Positions 1 to 8,462 of a stretch of 64,000 nt of DNA are shown here, one piece after another. The position numbers were made by a program, and so were the translations under genes. The first letter of the stretch is position 1, and each line of letters starts with the position of its first letter. This DNA comes from Saccharicrinis carchari (GTDB taxonomy: Bacteria; Bacteroidota; Bacteroidia; Bacteroidales; Marinilabiliaceae). The stretch lies in the NCBI RefSeq assembly GCF_900182605.1, contig NZ_FXTB01000011.1:1-64000 (forward strand), written 5' to 3'. The notes under the pieces are model-generated. The model saw only the letters and a program-made list of their open reading frames with translations, ran no database searches and was not told the DNA's origin.

Positions 1-600
1 ATTCTTTACAAGAGTTTTGCTCAAAGAATCACTCTACTTTTTTTTCCTTTTGTGCATTCCAATATTTTCAAAGAACTTTTGTGTCAGTGAACAGTTAACA
101 TCTGACTTCTTTTTATTTCGTCTTGAGCCGTGGCCCAGTTCTAAATCTTGTTATTCGCTTTAAACACTTGCGTTCCTCCGTTGGACTTTAGCATCTTCTT
201 TTCTTAAAAAAAGTAATGCTTCCCATCCGGGGGATGCTCTGAGCTATTTCATTAAATCAGCTCCGTTTTAAGCGGCTGCAAAGATAACACTTTTAAATTT
301 TAAGTTCCAAATGTTTTTTGAAATAATTTGAAGTTTATTTTTCTTACCTCTTTTACGCCAAAAAAAATACCGCCATAAAACGGTTTTGGTTCTCTCAATA
401 TGTTGTTATAACTGCTTTTTAACGCGCTGCTCCCTTAGAACTTCTCATCTTCTTATGTTGCAAAAAAGTGAGGCATTTTTTAGGGAGCGAAACAGACTCG
501 TTAACCCATCGTGTTTCCCAAAAGCGGATGCAAAAGAACTGCTTTATTTTTAAACCTCCAAATATTAATCGCAAGTTTTTTTTAAGCAGACAAGCAAGAT
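1..600 (-). promoter_or_regulatory. Probable leader and tandem promoters of a leftward rRNA operon
   Basis: Read on the minus strand, this region has the layout of a Bacteroidota rRNA operon leader. Two promoter-like pairs are visible: a TATCTTTG box (279-286) with TTTG 21 bases upstream (308-311), and a TTCTTTTG box (531-538) with TTTG 20 bases upstream (559-562). Downstream come a boxA-like GTTCTTTGA (68-76) and a second GATTCTTTGA (21-30), the type of antitermination signal found before 16S rRNA. A hairpin (GAGCT...AGCTC, about 240-263) lies between. No open reading frame of note exists here. The 16S gene itself would lie left of base 1, so the assignment is inference from motif layout and from memory of related leaders. 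Confidence 0.55.
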
Positions 601-660
601 AACACTTAAAAGCTAAACGACCAAATGGTTAGCCTAAGAAAAAAAATATTTGCCGGAATT

Positions 661-790
661 GAGCGACGAGACATTAGGGATTAGAGGTTAGGGATTAGAG
701 GTTGGAAGTTAGAAGTTGGAAGTAAGAAGTTAGAAGTTAGAAGCTAGAGGTTGGAAGTTAGAAGTTAGAATTTAGGGGATTAGAGGTTGG
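661..790. repeat. Degenerate 7-bp tandem repeat array
   Basis: A purine-rich tract is built from about 16 imperfect heptamers of the form GTTAGAA, GTTGGAA or GATTAGA. Units stay in 7-base register over most of the tract. A related array lies at 23100-23195. No coding potential or obvious dyad is present. Function is unknown. Confidence 0.8.
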
Positions 791-859
791 AGCTTTGACT
801 TTTGCAAATATGAATACACCCGACAGCGTAAGGTAGGGTTAGCAGACCGGAACCTCATT

Positions 860-979
860 GCGTTAGGGATTGCAGCGGAAATCCTTTTTGTGTGGTACGA
901 GCAAAAAGATTATAGCGGAAAGCCCGACCCGACAGCACAAACCGCAATTTTAAAAGAAATATTGCACGGAGGGGAACGC
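860..979 (+). ncRNA. Candidate structured RNA element
   Basis: About 120 bases with nested pairing. An outer stem joins GCGTT (860-864) to AACGC (975-979). Inside are GGATT (867-871) with AATCC (880-884), CTTTTTG (884-890) with CAAAAAG (902-908), sharing one base at the junction, and an imperfect stem around 939-970 (CCG.CAAT with ATTG.CGG). The octamer AGCGGAAA occurs twice (874-881 and 914-921), once in each half. Very similar sequences are, from memory, recurrent between genes of Bacteroidota, possibly the Flavo-1 type RNA, but this could not be checked. The strand is inferred from the arrangement of loops. A 66-codon reading frame across this element (890-1090) is dismissed as chance. Confidence 0.45.
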
Positions 980-1076
980 CCAGCGTTTCTATTTTCAGTA
1001 TGCCGGGTTATTACTGCAATTAGAGGTGTACTTTGTATTTGCCAGCTATCGTGGGCGAGCGATGAGGAAAAGTCAT

Positions 1077-1094
1077 GGGCTTGTTTTTAAGCCA
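1077..1094 (+). terminator. Small hairpin, possible terminator
   Basis: GGCTT (1078-1082) pairs with AAGCC (1089-1093) across a T-rich loop, followed by AAAA. It lies 100 bases downstream of the structured RNA candidate and could end its transcript. The stem is only 5 bp, so this is weak. Confidence 0.2.
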
Positions 1095-1306
1095 AAACTA
1101 GCGTTCCAAGGTAATGCACTTGTAGAAATATGCTTTTTGTAGTTAAAGCAGCTTACTGCTACAATGGCTTACCACCAGTATAAAAAATATGCCTACAGGG
1201 TTTTAGCAGCACAAAAAAAGTACAGTTACGTTCAAACAAAGTGCAAGTACAACAGCCGGTTGGCTCTCTATAATATATAGTAATTTTTGTTAATACACCT
1301 TACTAA

Positions 1307-1762
1307 CTATGCCATTTTCTGGGGTGCAAGTTTTCTAATGATTGGCGCCTTCATGTGCGTCCGGACTTTTGTTAATGATGTTTGGTTTGCTTCCTTATTT
1401 ATACGGGGATAATTTAAAAAAGTCTCATAAAACTTAACTTGCTCAAAGTAGTTCAATTTTATTTTTGGGGGTGTAGTAAGGTAGGTTTTTATCCAAAAAT
1501 TAATGGGCTGACCTGTATTTAGCATTTGTAAACCTTTAATTTTGTAAAAGTAATCCATGGCCATCTCGTTGCTCAATCTGTTGTTGGTAAAACTATGAAT
1601 GCTTTGCAACACCTGTGCTTTATTTACTTGCTTATGTGTAAATAATACCTTTTCAACTTCGGGCAATGCTTTTTTTTCGGCTATTAACCTAAGGATGTGT
1701 TTATGGAATAACAACAAAGCGCATATTGTTGCAACTACCAAAACAATAATTATATATGTCAT
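1307..1762 (-). CDS. Hypothetical protein with N-terminal membrane anchor
   Basis: A 151-residue protein from the ATG at 1762. The frame can be extended upstream only to a TTG at 1792, and that extension would place a polar decapeptide before the hydrophobic segment, so the ATG is preferred. Residues about 3-20 are strongly hydrophobic and would act as a membrane anchor. The rest is soluble, basic and helical, without a motif I recognise. It stands alone between the RNA element on the left and a glycosyltransferase gene on the same strand to the right. The family is not recognised; the composition looks coding, but function cannot be stated. Confidence 0.55.
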   Translation of the reverse strand: MTYIIIVLVVATICALLLFHKHILRLIAEKKALPEVEKVLFTHKQVNKAQVLQSIHSFTNNRLSNEMAMDYFYKIKGLQMLNTGQPINFWIKTYLTTPPKIKLNYFEQVKFYETFLNYPRINKEANQTSLTKVRTHMKAPIIRKLAPQKMA

Positions 1763-1932
1763 TTCTTTGTTTTTAGGAGTTATACAGGGCAAAAACCCAT
1801 TGTGTCAATTTTACCTTATTTTACGGTAAATGGTTATATCTATTTGATGAATACTCCTTAAAACGAAGCCCAGCCTGAAAAGTTACACTTATATGCACAA
1901 TCCTATTGATGCCCTTTAAAAGCAAGCGTAAG

Positions 1933-2931
1933 CTACAAATAATTAATCAACTGCACTTTTACATCTGTTTGATTGATTGTAAGGTGTTTATGGGTTAAAT
2001 GTAGGGCCAGATACTCCTGTTCGGTTTGACCGGGAGTAGGAATAAGGATTGCTTTGCTTTTAAAATATTCCAAATCCATGATGGAGCTATAGCCTGAGCG
2101 GCAGATGACTGTGTGTGCTTTTTTTAAAATTGCCCGAAGCTCTAAAGTATCCAAATGAGGTACCGAGGTGATGTTTCCAACTGTTGTGTATTGTTTTCTT
2201 TCTGAGGGTTTTCCCTGAACAATAAGGGCAGATGCATGGCTGTGCGAAAGTACCGCCCTCAATTCCTCCTCCAGCTCACTGCGTAAAGGTTCAGGACCAG
2301 ATAGTACAGCAACTACCTTAAAGCTGCGGTCTGTACTCACCTGTTTAGCCTGTGCAAATCGGCTGAGTGGGCCAATAAAAGTTGTATTGCGTGGCAATGC
2401 GTACTTATGACTTAAATCGCCACTGAGGGAGTTCTGCCTATCGGCATAATCAGGCACCCAGCAAGTATCAAAACGTGCAACGGCCATTTTAATGAGCAGA
2501 TGAACCGGATATTCTAATATTTTTAAGGCTTTGGGTAATTTTAGCATCAATTGATGCGTTACAAAAATCGATTTTATCTTTTTATTCCACAGCCCATACC
2601 TGTTGTCAGCTATTACCACATCTATGGCTGTACACTTTATTAGGCGTTTTAGAATGCAGTGCTCGCGGAAGGATGAGTATATCATTTTTGGCACCAAGCC
2701 CAAAAGACTCCAGCATATGGTCTTGTGTCCCAGACGCACTTCAACATCGGGGATGCTAACCGTTTGCAAATCCGGAAACTCATTTGACATGAGGCGAAGT
2801 GCGTCCCCATCCCCCCCCAGAATAACCTTATTCCCTTGCTTTAACAAATCGTTAACTACGGGTATCATTCTGCTGGCATGTCCCAAGCCCCAATTTAAGG
2901 GGCAAACCAAATATTTTAGCTGTTTTTTCAA
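1933..2931 (-). CDS. Glycosyltransferase, MurG/GT28-like, TTG start
   Basis: A 332-residue protein with the two-lobed plan of UDP-sugar glycosyltransferases related to MurG. The N-terminal acceptor lobe has the glycine-rich GLGHASR loop (15-21). The C-terminal donor lobe has CRSGYSSIMDLEYF and a PTPGQTEQEYLA segment, matching the nucleotide-sugar binding region of the GT28 fold. Bacteroidota homologues are usually annotated only as glycosyltransferases; the acceptor is unknown, with a lipid or cell-envelope sugar likely. The start must be TTG at 2931: an in-frame stop lies three codons upstream, and the next ATG (residue 22) would delete the GLGHASR loop. It lies 100 bases downstream of the radical SAM gene on the same strand. 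Confidence 0.75.
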   Translation of the reverse strand: MKKQLKYLVCPLNWGLGHASRMIPVVNDLLKQGNKVILGGDGDALRLMSNEFPDLQTVSIPDVEVRLGHKTICWSLLGLVPKMIYSSFREHCILKRLIKCTAIDVVIADNRYGLWNKKIKSIFVTHQLMLKLPKALKILEYPVHLLIKMAVARFDTCWVPDYADRQNSLSGDLSHKYALPRNTTFIGPLSRFAQAKQVSTDRSFKVVAVLSGPEPLRSELEEELRAVLSHSHASALIVQGKPSERKQYTTVGNITSVPHLDTLELRAILKKAHTVICRSGYSSIMDLEYFKSKAILIPTPGQTEQEYLALHLTHKHLTINQTDVKVQLINYL

Positions 2932-3030
2932 TACAACTCAGTCCTAATTTTTTTCTTCGATATTCTGAAAAAATATGGCAGCTTATTCGAGCGTAGGTAC
3001 TAACTATTTTTAGCCCATTCCTCAATCCAA

Positions 3031-3810
3031 TTAACCGGATACTTGCGTAGGAATACCTAACTCCTCAACCTTACGGGCAATTTGCTTGAGCACTTGTAAC
3101 GGAACTTTAATTAATCCTTCTACAGGCGTGTCGCGCTCAATTGTGTATATCATCACACTCTTAGGCCTTATATCTTTTAACAAATTAAGCCAGGGGTCAA
3201 CATTTTCGTTGGTGGTATTATCCACTTCGCGACCATTATAATGCCCTTGAACAAACATGGTTTGTATTATCAGCTGTCCGTCAAACTTGCGTAGGTTGTC
3301 CACCAGCCCACTTAAGGTAAAAGCCGACTGTGGTTTATCCAGCAAACGAATTGTTTCTTCAAGTCCGGAGTCCAATTTAAGAATATTGTCGTCCACTTTT
3401 TTCAGTGCCTCAAAAACTGATGGTTTGTGGGTCATGGTAGCATTAGAAAGGACGGCTATTCGGGCCTGCGGAGAATAGGAGTTACGCAGGGCTATGGTAT
3501 CCTCGATGATAGCAGCAAAATCTTTGTGGATAGTAGGCTCCCCATTGCCCGCAAAAGTAATCACATTGGGTGCTTTGCCCTTACGTTGCATATCCTTTAG
3601 CACTTTCTCCAATTCGTACTTTACCTCTTCGCGCTTGGGCATTTGAGGTATGGCTGCGGCATGGTCGCCATTAAAGCCACATTCGCAATAAATGCAATCG
3701 TAGGTACATATTTTTTTGTTAACGGGTAGTAAATTCACTCCCAACGAAACACCCAGCCGGCGACTTTTTACCGGCCCAAATATTATTTTATCGAAAAGGA
3801 AAGTTGACAT
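3031..3810 (-). CDS. Radical SAM protein
   Basis: A 259-residue protein with the radical SAM cluster signature CxxxCxxC at C35, C39 and C42, within CTYDCIYCECG. That motif binds a 4Fe-4S cluster that cleaves S-adenosylmethionine. GNGEPT (about 89-94) matches the glycine-rich SAM-binding segment. The compact size and the motif resemble the MoaA/NifB-like family of Bacteroidota (COG0731-type), some members of which are linked to tRNA wybutosine-like modification. The substrate is not predictable from sequence. The ATG at 3810 is well placed, 21 bases beyond a TACCTTTG promoter-like box. It is divergent from holB. Confidence 0.8.
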   Translation of the reverse strand: MSTFLFDKIIFGPVKSRRLGVSLGVNLLPVNKKICTYDCIYCECGFNGDHAAAIPQMPKREEVKYELEKVLKDMQRKGKAPNVITFAGNGEPTIHKDFAAIIEDTIALRNSYSPQARIAVLSNATMTHKPSVFEALKKVDDNILKLDSGLEETIRLLDKPQSAFTLSGLVDNLRKFDGQLIIQTMFVQGHYNGREVDNTTNENVDPWLNLLKDIRPKSVMIYTIERDTPVEGLIKVPLQVLKQIARKVEELGIPTQVSG

Positions 3811-3831
3811 GCTATTTTAATTTTTAAAACA

Positions 3832-3839
3832 CAAAGGTA
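3832..3839 (-). promoter_or_regulatory. TAnnTTTG -7 box for the radical SAM gene
   Basis: TACCTTTG on the minus strand, 21 bases upstream of the ATG at 3810, matches the Bacteroidota -7 consensus. No clear -33 TTTG is seen at the expected distance. Confidence 0.45.
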
Positions 3840-3996
3840 CGCTAAAAGTTAAAAGCCACACCTTGTATAATGTGGTTTTCTTTATAAATCATTACCTCGG
3901 CCAAGCTCCAAAAAAGTAGCTTTTCCCTTTTTTGAGATTAGCCTGCCGTAAAGCACAGGGCGTATTATGGATAGTTTATATCTTTAGCTATTTTAT

Positions 3997-4004
3997 TATC
4001 TTTG
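3997..4004 (+). promoter_or_regulatory. TAnnTTTG -7 box for holB
   Basis: TATCTTTG ends 29 bases before the holB ATG, an exact match to the Bacteroidota -7 consensus. The upstream element is weak (TTTA near 3975). Confidence 0.55.
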
Positions 4005-4033
4005 GCAGATTTCAAAATTAACGGAGCAGATAA

Positions 4034-5170
4034 ATGTTGTTTAAACAAGTTGTAGGACAGGAAGATACAAAACGGAGGCTCCTGCGGATGGTGCAGGAAA
4101 ACCGGGTGAGCCATTCCTTACTGTTTACAGGCCCCGAGGGCAACGGAAAATTGGCATTGGCCATTGCTTTTGCCCAATATTTAAATTGCCTGAACCCCAC
4201 AGAAACTGATTCGTGTGGCGCATGTTCGTCCTGTAAAAAATATGCTAAACTGGTACACCCCGACCTTCATTTTGTATTCCCCGTTATTAAAAGCAATTCG
4301 GCAAGCAACCCGGTAAGCGATACTTTTATTGCGCCATGGCGGCAACTGGTCAATCAATCGCCCTATTTTGACTTACCCACCTGGCTAAACTGCATACGCA
4401 AAGAAGGCGACAATAAACAGGGCGCCATCTTTACAGCTGAAAGCTCGGAGATTATCCGCAAGTTAAGTCTTAAAACTTTTGAAGGCAGGCACAAAGTGAT
4501 GATTGTATGGCTGCCCGAAAAAATGAATGATACCACCTCCAACAAGCTGCTTAAAATACTGGAGGAACCTTCGCATGGTACTGTTTTTATACTGGTTTCG
4601 AACAAGCCGGACGATATGATAGGTACCATTCTCTCACGTACCCAGCAATTAAAAATACCCGCCTTCGAACAAGTCGATATAGAAAACTACCTGATTGACA
4701 AATTCGATATTTCGCAGAAAGAAGCAGTGGGGGCTGCAAAAGTGGCCAATGGCAATCTGATTTATGGACGCCAGCAAGTAGAGATGAGCGAAGAGAACGA
4801 GTTTTTCTTTGATCGATTTATTACCATGATGCGGCACAGCTACAGTCGCAAAGTAAGCGACCTGCTCAAATGGGTAGAAGAAATGAGTCGCCAGCCGCGA
4901 GAAAGACAGCGTAATTTTTTAAATTACGCCATTAACATGATACGCGAAAATTATATCATGAACTTTAAACAAGATGATATTGTTTATCTCACTCCTCATC
5001 AACTGGAGTGGTCGAAAAAATTTTCGCCTTTTATTAATGATAAAAATGCGATGACGATTGCCGAAGATTTTGCTTTGGCCGACTCGCACATAGGACAGAA
5101 CGGGAACAGCAAAATTGTCCTGTTCGATTTGGGGCTCAAATTGATCATTTCGATTAAGGAGGGCAATTAA
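4034..5170 (+). CDS. holB: DNA polymerase III subunit delta-prime
   Basis: A 378-residue clamp-loader subunit. It sits in the DnaX-complex that loads the sliding clamp during chromosome replication. The N-terminal AAA+ domain has a P-loop-like GPEGNGK (33-39) followed by Leu instead of Ser/Thr, as expected for the non-hydrolysing delta-prime subunit. A zinc module follows (C52, C61, C64, C67). The KLLKILEEP helix and an LSRTQQLKIP segment correspond to the SRC region, here with Thr in place of Cys. The C-terminal third is the helical collar domain. Length is typical for Bacteroidota. It is followed after 38 bases by ricT in the same direction, a common arrangement. Confidence 0.92.
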   Translation: MLFKQVVGQEDTKRRLLRMVQENRVSHSLLFTGPEGNGKLALAIAFAQYLNCLNPTETDSCGACSSCKKYAKLVHPDLHFVFPVIKSNSASNPVSDTFIAPWRQLVNQSPYFDLPTWLNCIRKEGDNKQGAIFTAESSEIIRKLSLKTFEGRHKVMIVWLPEKMNDTTSNKLLKILEEPSHGTVFILVSNKPDDMIGTILSRTQQLKIPAFEQVDIENYLIDKFDISQKEAVGAAKVANGNLIYGRQQVEMSEENEFFFDRFITMMRHSYSRKVSDLLKWVEEMSRQPRERQRNFLNYAINMIRENYIMNFKQDDIVYLTPHQLEWSKKFSPFINDKNAMTIAEDFALADSHIGQNGNSKIVLFDLGLKLIISIKEGN

Positions 5171-5208
5171 TATATACGCAAGGCTATGGCCTTTTAAAAA
5201 AAGTAAAA

Positions 5209-6390
5209 ATGGAAGAAGTACAGTCAAAGTGTAGCACATGCTCTGACCGGTGCGGCAAATTAGATGTTTTTGATTGGTTGGCCGATTTACCCGACAGTGG
5301 CAATGTTTCAGATATAGTAGAAGTTCAGTTTAAAAACACACGCAAAGGTTATTACAGAAACAGCAATGGATTACACCTGCTAAAAGGCGATGTGGTGGCC
5401 GTGGAAGCCTCACCGGGTCACGATATTGGAACGGTAGCCTGCACCGGAGAAATTGCCGTGATGCAAATGAAGAAAAATCGTTTAAACATAAAGGACTACG
5501 AATTTTTTAGAGTGTACAGGCATGCCCGACCAGTTGATTTTGAAAAATGGGAAGAGGCAAAGAAACTGGAGCACGAAACAATGATTGAGAGCCGTCGTAT
5601 TTCCCTGAACCTCAACCTAAATATGAAGATTGGGGATGTGGAATACCAGGGCGATAAAACCAAGGCCATTTTTTATTATATCGCCGACGAAAGGGTGGAT
5701 TTTCGTCAACTGATAAAGGTACTGGCCGACAGGTTTAAAGTACGTATTGAAATGCGCCAAATAGGTGCGCGGCAAGAGGCAGGCCGTATAGGAGGTATAG
5801 GCCCTTGCGGTCGCGAACTCTGCTGCTCTACATGGATCACTAATTTTGTTTCGGTAACCACTAATGCAGCGCGTTACCAGGAAATATCGCTGAACCCTCA
5901 AAAATTAGCTGGACAATGCGGAAAGCTGAAGTGCTGCTTAAACTATGAGCTGGACGCTTACATCGATGCCCAAAAAGATTTTCCGCGTACAAACATCCCA
6001 CTCGAAACAAAGGACAGTACTTATTATCATTTTAAAACTGATATATTTAAGCGATTGATGTGGTATTCCACTGACAGACACATGGCTGCTAACCTTACAG
6101 AGCTTTCGGTAGATCGTGTTAAAGAGGTGATACGTTTAAACCGCAAAGCAACAAAACCCGAAACATTATTGGATAAGAAGGTAAATGCAGCACTTAAAGA
6201 GACGAAAGCTTTAGATTACGAGAATGTGGTGGGCGAAGATAGCATATCGCGCTTTGATGAACCAAAAAAGCAAGGGGATAACAGAAACAGGAAAAAACGT
6301 AAAAAAAAGTCAAACACCAGAAATACCAGTAGAAACAACCCCAGGAATAATCCCAGAAATAAAAATAGGGACAACAATGCAAAAAATTAA
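5209..6390 (+). CDS. ricT: PSP1-domain protein RicT (YaaT family)
   Basis: A 393-residue homologue of RicT/YaaT, which in Bacillus forms the Y-complex with RicA and RicF and assists RNase Y-dependent RNA processing. N-terminal cysteines C8, C11 and C15 and the central pairs CGRELCC and CGKLKCC are the conserved metal or cluster ligands. IGARQEAGRIGG lies in the PSP1 core. The last ~45 residues are a basic Asn/Arg low-complexity tail with RNNPRN repeats that would suit RNA binding. The gene lies between holB and gldH and overlaps gldH by 14 bases, so the three are probably co-transcribed. RicA and RicF are not seen in the window, so the Bacillus role is only suggestive. Confidence 0.88.
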   Translation: MEEVQSKCSTCSDRCGKLDVFDWLADLPDSGNVSDIVEVQFKNTRKGYYRNSNGLHLLKGDVVAVEASPGHDIGTVACTGEIAVMQMKKNRLNIKDYEFFRVYRHARPVDFEKWEEAKKLEHETMIESRRISLNLNLNMKIGDVEYQGDKTKAIFYYIADERVDFRQLIKVLADRFKVRIEMRQIGARQEAGRIGGIGPCGRELCCSTWITNFVSVTTNAARYQEISLNPQKLAGQCGKLKCCLNYELDAYIDAQKDFPRTNIPLETKDSTYYHFKTDIFKRLMWYSTDRHMAANLTELSVDRVKEVIRLNRKATKPETLLDKKVNAALKETKALDYENVVGEDSISRFDEPKKQGDNRNRKKRKKKSNTRNTSRNNPRNNPRNKNRDNNAKN

Positions 6391-6856
6391 TTTAGCGATA
6401 TTCTGCGCATTTATTTCGCTGACAGGCCTGTTATCGTGCGGGCCAAACATGGTTTACGAAAATACCGTACCCCTACCACCAACGGGATGGCATAAGGATA
6501 CCGTGGCGGTTTTTAAAAGTAATGTTACCGATTTAAATAAGTCCTATCATCTATTGCTGGAGGTTGAAAATACCGATGCCTATAGCTATAGCAACATATG
6601 GTTTTTTGTAGACGCCATTTCGCCATCGGGACATGTACAACGCGATACAGTAGATTGCCCACTGGCAAATGATGCCGGACAATGGTATGGTAAAAACAGT
6701 TGGGGGTCAAAAGTATTCTCGAGCATGCACCCTTATAAACTGAACATACGTTTTCCGGAAACCGGCGTGTACAAGTATTACGTGGTACAAGGGATGCGTG
6801 ATACTGTTTTATCAGGTGTGGCCGGTGTAGGTATAAAAATGATGGAGGTGGAATAA
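6377..6856 (+). CDS. gldH: Gliding motility lipoprotein GldH
   Basis: A 159-residue lipoprotein. The start is the ATG at 6377, which gives a proper signal peptide with lipobox LLSC and lipidated Cys21; longer readings of the frame run through ricT in another phase and are discarded. The mature part has the GldH pattern: a beta-rich domain with VYENTVPLPPTGW near the N-terminus and YKYYVVQGMRDT near the end. In Flavobacterium johnsoniae GldH is needed for gliding and is linked to the type IX secretion apparatus; its biochemical role is unknown, and it persists in non-gliding Bacteroidia. It overlaps the end of ricT by 14 bases, indicating translational coupling. Confidence 0.88.
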   Translation: MQKINLAIFCAFISLTGLLSCGPNMVYENTVPLPPTGWHKDTVAVFKSNVTDLNKSYHLLLEVENTDAYSYSNIWFFVDAISPSGHVQRDTVDCPLANDAGQWYGKNSWGSKVFSSMHPYKLNIRFPETGVYKYYVVQGMRDTVLSGVAGVGIKMMEVE

Positions 6857-7186
6857 CAATGGAATGCTAACAGTTGAATCATTGCTGTTGACAAACAGGG
6901 AAGGCATTTGACTAATCAGTTAATACAAGTTGGTTAGTGAGTGGATACGCTTACAATAAATCCACCTCCTCCAATGTTTTCGCGGTAAGCTTCTCCACCT
7001 TCGTATCGCAATTACTTCAAGGATCCGGGCCATACACTTGCACCAGAGCATATCAAAGAAGGTAGTGGTTGCGAAGCGGCAGCGTGAGTTATATACTATC
7101 AGCCGGGGTGGTTTAATTGATATAAATTTCTCAATAAACAATTATGATTTTCTAATTGTGTTATTTTCTAAACTTTAAAATAAAAA
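6857..7186. other. Intergenic stretch without recognised gene
   Basis: These 330 bases separate gldH from trmB. A 73-codon minus-strand frame (6920-7141) has Arg/Trp/Cys-rich composition unlike the neighbours and no recognised motif, so it is not called. Parts of the stretch translate into short protein-like pieces interrupted by stops in several frames, which could be a decayed gene fragment. No promoter box matching TAnnTTTG was found just before trmB. Confidence 0.5.
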
Positions 7187-7975
7187 ATGGGTAAAAACAA
7201 ACTATATAAGTTTGCGAAGTTAGAAACTTACGCACATGTATTTCAGGCTAAATTTGATGAGGCCAACAGGGAAGACTTTTATTTGAAAGGCAAATGGAAC
7301 AAGTCCTTCTTTAAAAACGACAACCCTATTGTGCTTGAGCTGGGCTGTGGGAAAGGTGAATATACGGTAGGGATGGGCGAATTGTTTCCCGACAAAAATT
7401 TTATTGGTATAGATATAAAAGGTGCCCGAATTTATACCGGAGCCACCCAGGCTTTAAAAAAAGGCATGGACAATGTGGCCTTTATTCGAGCTAAAATTGA
7501 ATTGATTACTTCCTTTTTTGCCCAGGGCGAAATTGATGAAATCTGGATTACCTTTCCCGATCCGCAAATGAAGAAAACGCGTAAGCGTTTAACTTCGGTT
7601 CGCTTCCTGAATTATTACAGGCAACTGCTACAACCCGGTGGCATTATCCACCTTAAAACCGACAGTAAGTTTTTATACACCTACAGCAATGCGGTAGTTA
7701 AAGAGAACGGACTAAAGGAAGAAGTAAACACAACAGATTTATACAATAGTGATGCAGTAGATAAAGTGCTGGCCATTAAAACATTTTACGAGTCGCAGTT
7801 CCACGAACAAGGCATCCCCATTAAGTACATTCGCTTTTCCATCCCCCCGGGAAAAGAATTAATCGAACCCGATATCGAAATTGAGTTCGACGAGTACAGA
7901 AGTTATAACCGGGGAAGTAAAATGCCGGAAGAAGCTAAGACCCCAAAAGCTAACAGCCCCTATGGTGGAAGGTGA
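7187..7975 (+). CDS. trmB: tRNA (guanine-N7-)-methyltransferase TrmB
   Basis: A 262-residue SAM-dependent enzyme that forms 7-methylguanosine at position 46 of tRNA. Motif I is [11 protein letters not shown] (about 50-60). The family signature [15 protein letters not shown] carries the catalytic Asp and basic tRNA-contact residues. A HLKTDS segment follows. The C-terminus extends about 30 residues beyond the usual YRFxxP region with a Lys/Pro-rich tail. The ATG at 7187 is in an A-rich context. The last 14 bases overlap the following alkyltransferase-like gene. Confidence 0.93.
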   Translation: MGKNKLYKFAKLETYAHVFQAKFDEANREDFYLKGKWNKSFFKNDNPIVLELGCGKGEYTVGMGELFPDKNFIGIDIKGARIYTGATQALKKGMDNVAFIRAKIELITSFFAQGEIDEIWITFPDPQMKKTRKRLTSVRFLNYYRQLLQPGGIIHLKTDSKFLYTYSNAVVKENGLKEEVNTTDLYNSDAVDKVLAIKTFYESQFHEQGIPIKYIRFSIPPGKELIEPDIEIEFDEYRSYNRGSKMPEEAKTPKANSPYGGR

Positions 7976-8297
7976 TTTTTTTAAGCAAGTACATCAGGTG
8001 GTCCAACTAATTCCTTACGGCCGAGTAACATCGTACGGAGCCATCGCCAGCTACCTGGGATCGGCCGGAGCAGCCCGGATGGTGGGTTGGGCCTTGCACA
8101 AAAGTGGTGCTTCGGCCAAACCTATCCCTGCCCACCGCGTACTCAACCGGAATGGGCTGCTAAGCGGCAAGGCAGCCTTCCCCGGCGAAAACATCATGCA
8201 GCAATTGCTTGAAAGTGAAGGGCTTACCGTCGTAAATAATCAGGTGAAGGATTTTGAAAAATATTTTTGGGATCCAAAGGAACTGGATGACTTGTAA
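7962..8297 (+). CDS. Alkyltransferase-like protein (MGMT fold, no active Cys)
   Basis: A 111-residue protein equal to the DNA-binding domain of O6-alkylguanine-DNA alkyltransferase. The helix-turn-helix segment with the arginine finger (R39, in [11 protein letters not shown]) is present. The active-site PCHR motif reads PAHR (54-60 region, Ala57), so alkyl transfer is impossible. Such alkyltransferase-like proteins bind O6-alkylguanine and hand the lesion to nucleotide excision repair. The start is ATG 7962, giving a 14-base overlap with trmB; an upstream extension to 7881 would run entirely inside trmB. Ala rather than the Trp seen in E. coli Atl is common, from memory, in Bacteroidota. Confidence 0.85.
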   Translation: MVEGDFFKQVHQVVQLIPYGRVTSYGAIASYLGSAGAARMVGWALHKSGASAKPIPAHRVLNRNGLLSGKAAFPGENIMQQLLESEGLTVVNNQVKDFEKYFWDPKELDDL

Positions 8298-8462
8298 GTG
8301 CTTATCAAGCTATGCGGTACGAGGTCATATTTACGAAATCCCTGTAAAAAACGAATCGTTATTAAGTTATTAAAATTGCCGATATGGCCACATTCGCCCC
8401 TCACCAGTTGGTTCACAGCAGATAACTCTTACCACAAAAATCATCTTATCAAAAAATACAAC

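Noticed and set aside
890-1090. 66-codon plus-strand frame
   Set aside because: It lies across the base-paired RNA element, begins at GTG inside a hairpin loop, and its translation has no recognised pattern.
6920-7141. 73-codon minus-strand frame between gldH and trmB
   Set aside because: Unusual Arg/Trp/Cys-rich composition, TTG start and no recognised family; could be chance or a decayed fragment.
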